A DNA stretch of 64,000 nucleotides from Tyto alba. Its lineage: Eukaryota > Chordata > Aves > Strigiformes > Tytonidae. Under the pieces are notes generated by a model. It made no database searches. It was given only the letters and a program-made list of their open reading frames with translations, and was not told the DNA's origin. The number at the start of each line of letters is the position of its first letter. Position 1 is the first letter of the stretch. The stretch spans positions 11,811,427 to 11,875,426 of the forward strand of contig NW_024881296.1 of assembly GCF_018691265.1 (NCBI RefSeq), read 5' to 3'. The translations under genes were made by a program, and so were the position numbers. Below are positions 56,321 through 64,000 of this stretch, piece by piece.

Positions 56321-58515
56321 TTTATAAAAGTCATGGGACATAATATGTACCGCTTTACAAGGCATGATATTCTTTCACAGAAATAAATTATACTGGCTTA
56401 ACATATTTTTTCTTCACAAATTCAGGGTCCTGAAACCTCAACTATCATCCACAATTTTGCAGGAATGCGTTTTAAATATTCTCCAAGGAACTGCATCAGA
56501 CCCATCAAATTTCTAAACACCCAACACACGTAAGTACCCTCTACTCTGCTTTTGCTTTCTCCCTTATGCCTTTGTTGCAGGTGTTAATTGTACAAGATGC
56601 ATACTCATACTTGACCTTCTGAAATGCAGCTTCATACTGAAAATACATGAAATCAATTCTCTTTATTATTACTAGCTCATAATGAGCTTAAAGCCTTAGT
56701 TCAAGACATTGAATTGTATGCCTGAACACCTAAACAATTTAGAACAGAATTATCTAAGAAATGGCCTCTGTCTCCATGATATAAACCCACAGCAAGTATC
56801 AGCAGACTTACTTGTACTGAACCATCCTTAATACAGGCAGGAAAACTGATATCACAGGGGTCTTCGTGAAGACGTCTTGATTTAAGAACTTTCATTCAAT
56901 ACTGAACTTTTTTTATTTGAAAAAGCAGAGTGGAAGTGGATATGTCTGTTGATAGGATTTTTTTCTGCAGTTTCACAGAACACCTCAGAAGCTTGACAGA
57001 TACGTGTATACGAAATGAAAGAGGAATAAAGTAACTATTGCACTATGCAGGTGTGTTTTCTTTGATGCACAAACCCATATATTCACCATACATCTATAAA
57101 ACATTATGTAAGTTAGACTGCTCACTAGTCAAGGAGATGACATTACATTTAACAAACCTGCATACACTGTGGAGTCTCCAAAGAGAAACAGTACCAACCT
57201 GACTGCTTTTATAAACTCAGCTAGGTCAGATGAGATGAGAACCATCCTCAACATTTAGAGGAAAGAGCTACAGTGGGATGGACACAGAAAGAGGGAATTT
57301 AACACAAAAGCTGGAGGAGCAACGGGGAGGACAGAAGCAGATGATGGGAACTTGGGGAGGGAGCATGATGAAGTAGAGCTGCTTAGGGTACTTAACCAGG
57401 CTTGTAGCTAGGTGGAAGTATTACCCATGAGATCAAAGAAACCCTCACCTTCAGGTATATGGTTGAAATCCATGTTATGATCACGATGACAGTGAGGCTA
57501 CAGCTAACAGGCTATTTGTTTTCTTACCTTCCTCAGATGTAGCTCTAAGGAATGTGTTGGGCTACCTTCATAACAGAAGAGACTAGAAGCATTGTCTGCT
57601 CTAAGATTATCTCATCTTATTCCTGACAAAACCATCCTCTCATCTTTAATCCTATCACACTTCAATCATGTAGGCTGAAATTTTCTTTGCTGGGTGTCTG
57701 CCTAAAGCTGCACACTGCTGGAAAATACTACTTTTTGGAGATGAGACTTAAAACTTGGCAAACCAAGACCTTTGATATCCTTTTAGTATTCCTGTGAAAA
57801 TGTAAGGCATCTGGCCACACTACATGTGGGAGAGATAAGAGTGCAGTGGGAGGAGGGTAAAAAACTACAATAACAATTACTAAAGCATAAAATCATTGAA
57901 AATCTATGCACTGAGTGTAATCCAGAGGCTACAGCTATCTCTTGCCACTACACCTGCTAAATGGAAAGCTCTTGCTCTTATATTCATAATGCCTCATCTC
58001 ATTCCTCAGACAATATGAAAAAGAAACTAACCTTGTCGAGACAAAATCCAACACAGAAAGATGGCATACAGCGAGTTATTTACAGAAGAGATGTCAGGAA
58101 GAAAAGACTAGGGAATAAAGGGAGAAGAATGGAAATGGGACAGGAAAAAGACTGGAACCTGTGTGACAATGAAAAACTTGCGGGAGAGCTAGAGTATAGC
58201 TAAACTAGAGTAGCTAGTTCAGGAGAAGGAAGGTAAATGAAGCTGCCAGGGACAGAAAAGTGAGGTGACTGTGTTAGGACAATCTGAAAGCAAAAAGGTT
58301 CAGAGACCTGCAGAGAAATCTGTACCAATTAAAAAGCACATCCTCTCCAGTGCCTGTAATGGAACCGAAGATATTTAATTTCTCCATTCATTTTCTAATT
58401 GCAAATACATACAAAAGTGCAGATAGTCACATGGCATTACTCAAGCATGCAAAAACTGGAACTAACAAAATTAAGCTTGCCTATGTCCAAATGCTATCTA
58501 TCATATGGTCTTTAC

Positions 58516-58573
58516 CTATATATATAGTATACTATATCTAGAATAATAAATGTATTATATATACTAGTATGTA
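58516..58573. repeat. AT-rich TATA tract
   Basis: Mostly TA-alternating sequence with interruptions. Confidence 0.75.
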
Positions 58574-59861
58574 CATTACGTAAATCTGTATCTAATATAT
58601 AGAGGTATTATTGGTACTACCTATATTAATTTTTTCAGACAGTCCTCAAAGTCAATGTACATTATTAACAAGAACAAAACATATGGATTCATATAATAAG
58701 CTTTGTAACGACCAAAGACTATTTAGTCTCCGAGTTTTCATTACAGATGATTAACTAAATCAATTAAAGGTAATAAAAAATACCTTAGCAATTGAAAATG
58801 GCAGTGAAAACATTAAAGAAAAAAAAAAAAGCCATTTCACTATCACTGAAAGATGTTATTGAAAAATAAAATCTAGCAAAATTTCATGTGCTTTTTTAAT
58901 ATTCTGTTAAAAGTGGCTTAAGATTTAATTTCCTTGTGGAAGGTTAAATGTTTGTATCTTTCTCTTCTGAATTAAAGAGTTTTGGAAAGAAGTAGAGGAT
59001 CAATATATTTCTGAAAGTGCTGTGCTACCCAACTTTCTCAAGTAGATAAAAAGTAACTGAAGTCTGCTGATATTTAGAACACCCACACCCTTCATGTGCT
59101 GCTGTATACAAAAGTATGGAATAAACAATATTCCTGTCATGATTGCAACACGAACAAAAACTTGGTTGTGAATGTCTTTCACCTACAGCTAGGAACAAAA
59201 AAAATTCTATTAAGATGAATAAGTGCTGTAATACACAGTTACTGTTAATTACCAAAATATTTTTCTACTAATTACTGGAAAAAACGTAGTAGTTTTAGAC
59301 AGAGAGAATAGTTTGGAAACTACAAAAGCACAGAAGAACGAGTGAAACAGGCTACTGAGAGCTGGCTCCAAACGCTCGAGTGATAGTTGGGTCATTACCA
59401 AGAGTAGAGAACACTCTACCATAATGTCTTCAAGTTTGCTACTATACATAAACATATGTAATTAAAGGGCTGAATCTCAACTCAAAACAGTTGGAAGTCT
59501 AAATTATCATTCAAAAAGATGAGTAAGCCAGTAAACAGACAGACTCAACTTTGTGTTCTTGTATGCTAGCCATCTACAACTTGGAATTACACATTTTAAT
59601 CCTAAAGCTTTCTGTCTTGCTGGGATTAAACATCAGTCATGAGAATTTTCCCCTTTAATATTAGAGGGGATGAAAAACCTTGGGGGAGAACACTTGTTCG
59701 AAGCAGCAAAATACAAAATCAGTAACAGAAAGTGACAATTCTGTTCCAACAAGTCCGCAGCATTCGTTTGGTCATTTTTGGATCTATACAGAAAATGGAA
59801 AAAATGAAATAGAACCAGTATAAAGAAATGCAATGGATGCTTCTCAAGTATCGAACTTCTC

Positions 59862-59886
59862 TTTTTTTTTTAAAAAAAAAAAAAAA
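59862..59886. repeat. T10-A15 tract
   Basis: Ten T run directly into fifteen A, a homopolymer palindrome in intron 2. Confidence 0.85.
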
Positions 59887-60162
59887 GTCAGGTACATATC
59901 AGAGGTTAAGTTTTTTCTCCATATCCACAAACAATCTGACAATTCTAAAATGTTAGACTATCTTTTTCAAATAACTGCTACTATCTAAATTAAGTAGTTA
60001 TGCTAGTTAAACTCTCCTGAGCAACTCTAACTACAAACTGTATTTCAAAACGTTCTGTTTACTTTACACCATTCTGAACCACAGATGACAAAGTTTGCTT
60101 GAAGCTGTAATTACTCTGCAAAGCTGGGAAGCCAATTAGAGGGCCTGAAACCTGCCAGTTCC

Positions 60163-60180
60163 AAAAAAAAAAAAAAAAAA
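60163..60180. repeat. poly-A tract (18 A)
   Basis: Uninterrupted A run in intron 2. Confidence 0.85.
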
Positions 60181-61478
60181 GCACAGATCATCTGTTCAGA
60201 TTTTATTAAAAAGTTTAAAGTTTGAATTCTATAACTTTAACCATATAATCACCAGTGTTCTTTTCTTAAATACACTAATTTAGCATAAAAATTAAAAAGA
60301 ACGTTAATACCATTTTATTATTTCATATATGGAAGCTTTCAAATTCAGCAGAATTTGTTGATATGGCTAGACAAGAATACTAAACATGCAAGCAGCCATA
60401 AAAAATTGCACTAAAAAATGAACAGAAGGTTGCATATTTGAGGAATTATTTCTAATACAGACTGAGTTTTAGCACAAAAGATAACTTCCTGTGATTATCA
60501 TATGACATAAAAGAAATAGTATCAAACCGCTTGCATTGTTTAGAATATATGCACTTCTAAATATAGAGAGAGTGCTATCTATATACAGATATCTATGTTT
60601 CTCTATTTATCTATCTATTTCCATTACAATTTAACCTTGATTTCCTACTCTTCTCTTGGTCTTTCCTTCACAAGATAAACACTTTTGTCCCAACCTTTTC
60701 CTATTCAGTTGCTATTCCCATTTTTATTTTCTCATGTCAAAATTTAATGAACACACTGCTTACAAATACTTTTTTCTATTACTGCTACTCTGCACTCCAA
60801 ATCCACGCTTTTCTCTGATGACCTTTTTCATTAGACAAGTAGTGGACAAGTAGCAAAACTACCACACAATTTTTATAACATTGAGCTTTTGCTCATATAC
60901 ATACAAAAAGCCATGGCTTTTCCATACATGTACAAACATATGTGTATACACACATCCCCACACATATCCTTACATTGGTTTTCTTCCAATTCTTGTTTAC
61001 TTGTTCCCTAAGGAAAACCTACTTTTCTGAGGCTTTCCAAAAGGCTCTGTCCTATCTCACTACATTTTATCTATGGGGAGTGTGACCCTAAAAATAAGTT
61101 TGGTCACATAGACGCTTATGTGAACAATTTAATATCCCTTCTTTGGTCCCAACAAATGCAGTTTTCCCCTAAAAATGCCATCCCCAAAACTGCTGAACAG
61201 ATAATTTTTCTCAGTTTTCCCTTTAATCATATCACTCTTCTCTTTGCATCCCTCATTTCTTACCCAGCTCTATCACATCAAATATAGGTAGCTTTTCCCC
61301 ACAGCCTGCGTCCCCACAGCCTATCCTCATTCTTGATATCACTCTTTATTCAGTATCAAAATGCCACCTATCCTTCTACTGTTTCAATTTCAGCACGAAA
61401 GCATTTCTAATTTCTCTGTCATACTGTTTCTCTTCTAAATCCTCCTTAAAACTGTCCTTCAACATGTCTTGCAGAACA

Positions 61479-61522
61479 GGAGGGAGGGAAGGAGGGAGAG
61501 AGAAAAGAAGGGAGAAGAGAGT
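61479..61522. repeat. GGAG/GAAG purine tract
   Basis: About 44 consecutive purines in GGAGGGA and GAAGGGA units on the plus strand; pyrimidine-rich in AKT3 RNA. Confidence 0.85.
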
Positions 61523-64000
61523 AGAAATCTAACCTTGACAATGGATTAGTTGTTGATGTGCTGAGACCACTGCCTGTACTACAGGCTAATACTGTCTCAT
61601 TGTTTTCTCATACTCCCCCCATCTGTTTACATCCATCTGCTGTCCCTTGTTTTATATTTGGAATTTTAGTATTTTGGAGCAGGGACTGAGTTTTTGTTCT
61701 GTATGGGTAGAAATCCCACTTCTGTGGGGCTTGGCTCATGACAAGTACTTATATGTGCTTTGATGATTCAACAACATATATGACTGCATAATAAACACAA
61801 AAAAAACCTTAATTATATTCCTTCAAGCTGAAAAAGATAATCCTCGATGCACTTCATCATGCTGGAAAGTATTTTATTTCCAATACTCCAAAAAGTACTG
61901 AAGTAGCATCCATGTCTTTCTGTCATTACAACTAGTTTGCCATTTGCCCCTTCATGCAAAGAGGGAGAATGAAAATAGGAGATTTCTGCATGTTATTGTT
62001 GGGTTTTGCCTGGGGTTTAGTCTGTTTTCACAGAAGACAGTAAAATTATACATCCTTCTCTGTCTTTCATGCAAACATACCAATTTCATTTATGCAACTG
62101 GATGTATCACACCAGCATGAAAACTCCCAGAGCTGGCTATAACCTTTGATCTGCCATGCTCATACCAGGCCCTATTTAGACATAATTGAAAAATACAGTA
62201 TGCTGTACTGGTGTCTGAGAAAGCACTGTCCATTAGACTGGAAGGATGAGACCAAGGAACTAATTTTCATTCATGACCCAAGCCAAGAACTGAATCTAAA
62301 CTTCTAAGTCAAATGACAGAATACCAACTATACCACCTACAAACTATTCATAAACTAATATGAAAGCCTCCCAAAGAAAATTACTGGTTTAGTTTTCCAG
62401 AAAGCTAAACATTTCCCCATCCAACACAGACAGTAATACTGGTTATACACATTAGATTTGAGTTCCAATTTCCATAGATGCATTTGCATATGCAGTATAT
62501 TACATATACATTGGCTTTTTCTCCCCACAAGTATTTTCAGTGTTGAATGAACATTATTTGTTCAATTACACCATTATTATTTTGGAATTAAAGCTATACT
62601 GTAATTATAAGTATCTAGAGTTACACGTTTATCTCTGGGTTCATGTTATCCAGTATTGTGAAAATTAAAAAAAAAAAGCTGGAACTTTAAACTTAAATCT
62701 CATTGAAAAGTTAATCATGGAGTCGCACACAAGGTCGTGTCTAATGCCAAAGTATTTTGATGCATAATTTAATCTCACTTAAAACATACATATATATTTT
62801 CCTACCCATTTCCTTAGAGAGTGTCTTCAGAATTCTTTATAGCCCTAACAACATTCCCCTAAAATCTTTCAATTTTCATGTTTTGAAGATTTTTAAATCC
62901 CAAAAAGAATAAAATCTTGTTTCTGGCCCACTGAAAGATTAAGATTTGGAAAATGTAGCACAGTTTCTCCATTTAGAATAGCCAAGGTTCACTGATAATC
63001 ATTTTTGCAGAGAAAGAAAGAGGGGGAAAAAAAATAATAAAAAAAAAAGGTTATAAAAGATTACCTTCACACAGTAACTAAAATTCATCTTTTTCTTTTC
63101 AAAGACAAGAAAAAGGGTAGCTGTACTACAGAGTGCTTAGAAAGCACTATCTTTCAAAATAGGAAAGAAATTCCAGGTGACATCATTTTTGGCTAAAGCT
63201 CAAAGGCTACTGTGAAGGGATACAGCTCTTCCCAATTATTCCCCACGTAAGGATCAAAGTGAAGGCAAAGGGCCAATTCTTAGAGATACCTCATCCCAAA
63301 TGTGCTATGTGACTACCTACATACTCATTGCATATGTGAGAAGTACTTTTTTATCAGTAAAGCCACAAATGCTCCTTAAGGAGAACTGAATTTGAATTCT
63401 TCCCCACTCTGCTTTCCCCAATAAAGATGATGACCAAAGACCAAAGTGGTTTAACACAAAGCAGCGTTGATTCTATTTACACAACACTGGACCAGCTAAA
63501 AGCAGTGTTGTGAGGCCACGTTGGGGGGGAGGAAGGAGAGCAGTGGACACTGAGGGCATACATCCTGTCACCCAGCATACTAGTTTTGTTCCAAAGAAGC
63601 ATAACGGAGTTTTAAAAGCCAGGACATTTTTTCAGGCCTCTCCTTGTACAGAAAAGTTATACCGATCGAATCCAAACTATTTTTAAACAGGTTCTGACTG
63701 CATAAATGCCTATGCAAAATCAATTTGCATTAACATATTTTATTTTGCAGTTGAAGTGGGCTAGGAATGCACACCCACTCAGTTACCGTGACTCAGTCAA
63801 TCAAGAGTATCTCTTTAAGCTACAACGGCTCAATTACTTGCAACTCCTTGTCGCTACCTGAAAAGAGCTGAACTGGTTTTGAACCAGCCAGTTCAAGTAA
63901 GCTCACACTTCTGAATTTACCTCTGAAAACCTGTATTGACCAGTTTTAAGTTTTCACAACGAATTTCCCACCAATGCAATTACATCGCCTTCATTTAAGT

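Larger units (their letters stand above)
54859..64000 (-). other. AKT3: AKT3 intron 2, partial
   Basis: This stretch of at least 9.1 kb lies upstream of exon 3. I looked for the preceding exon (NWRPRYFLLK and GYKEKPQD) on the minus strand and did not find it, so the intron continues beyond the window. It contains a short imperfect duplication (55296-55367), an old CR1/L3-like element (about 55384-56320), AT tracts, homopolymer runs, a C/T-rich stretch at roughly 60600-61480 and a purine-rich tract (61479-61522). Confidence 0.85.

Noticed and set aside
57961..58203. 80-codon plus-strand frame rich in Lys and Arg
   Set aside because: It arises from purine-rich intron sequence; no family and no splice context.
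54859..64000. Possible AKT3 coding exon 2 (first half of the PH domain)
   Set aside because: No match to the NWRPRYFLLK or GYKEKPQD segments on the minus strand.

Overview
The window is vertebrate, most likely bird, nuclear DNA: AT-rich, dominated by introns, with a typical avian CR1 LINE 3' end at 32087-32518. It holds one recognisable gene, AKT3 (RAC-gamma serine/threonine kinase, protein kinase B gamma), on the minus strand. Nine internal coding exons can be placed to the base by consensus splice sites, matching phases and a continuous protein. They total 1079 bp (about 1.7% of the window) and encode residues 58-417 of the 479-residue human-type protein. The species cannot be named from the sequence alone.

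Layout in transcription order (high to low coordinates): intron 2 (54859-64000, continuing beyond the window); exon 3 (PH domain, second half); exon 4 (end of PH and linker); exon 5 (glycine loop and ATP lysine); exon 6 (alpha-C); exon 7 (hinge); exon 8 (catalytic loop); exon 9 (DFG and T-loop Thr305); a 17.8-kb intron 9; exon 10 (C-lobe); exon 11 (end of the kinase domain); then 10.2 kb of intron 11 to position 1. Exon numbers count coding exons on the human layout, from memory. Coding exons 1-2 (start of the PH domain) and 12-13 (C-terminal tail with the hydrophobic-motif serine) were looked for and are not here.

The introns hold one well-preserved CR1 copy, one very old CR1/L3-like copy (about 55384-56320), short tandem duplications, poly-A/T tracts, a 21-base G run, a (CA)n/(TG)n inverted tract, and one CpG-dense GC-rich island (about 43330-43860) that stands out sharply.

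I found no new multi-gene system. The most interesting points are these. (1) Exons 3-7 sum to 524 nt and preserve the overlapping stop-start TAATGA, so a circular RNA of them would have a 174-codon ORF, as described for human circ-AKT3. (2) The CpG island contains an unrecognised plus-strand, phase-0 exon-like block. (3) A 16-bp perfect palindrome of AP-1/Maf half-sites lies in intron 10. Nearly all other open frames are chance frames in intron DNA.
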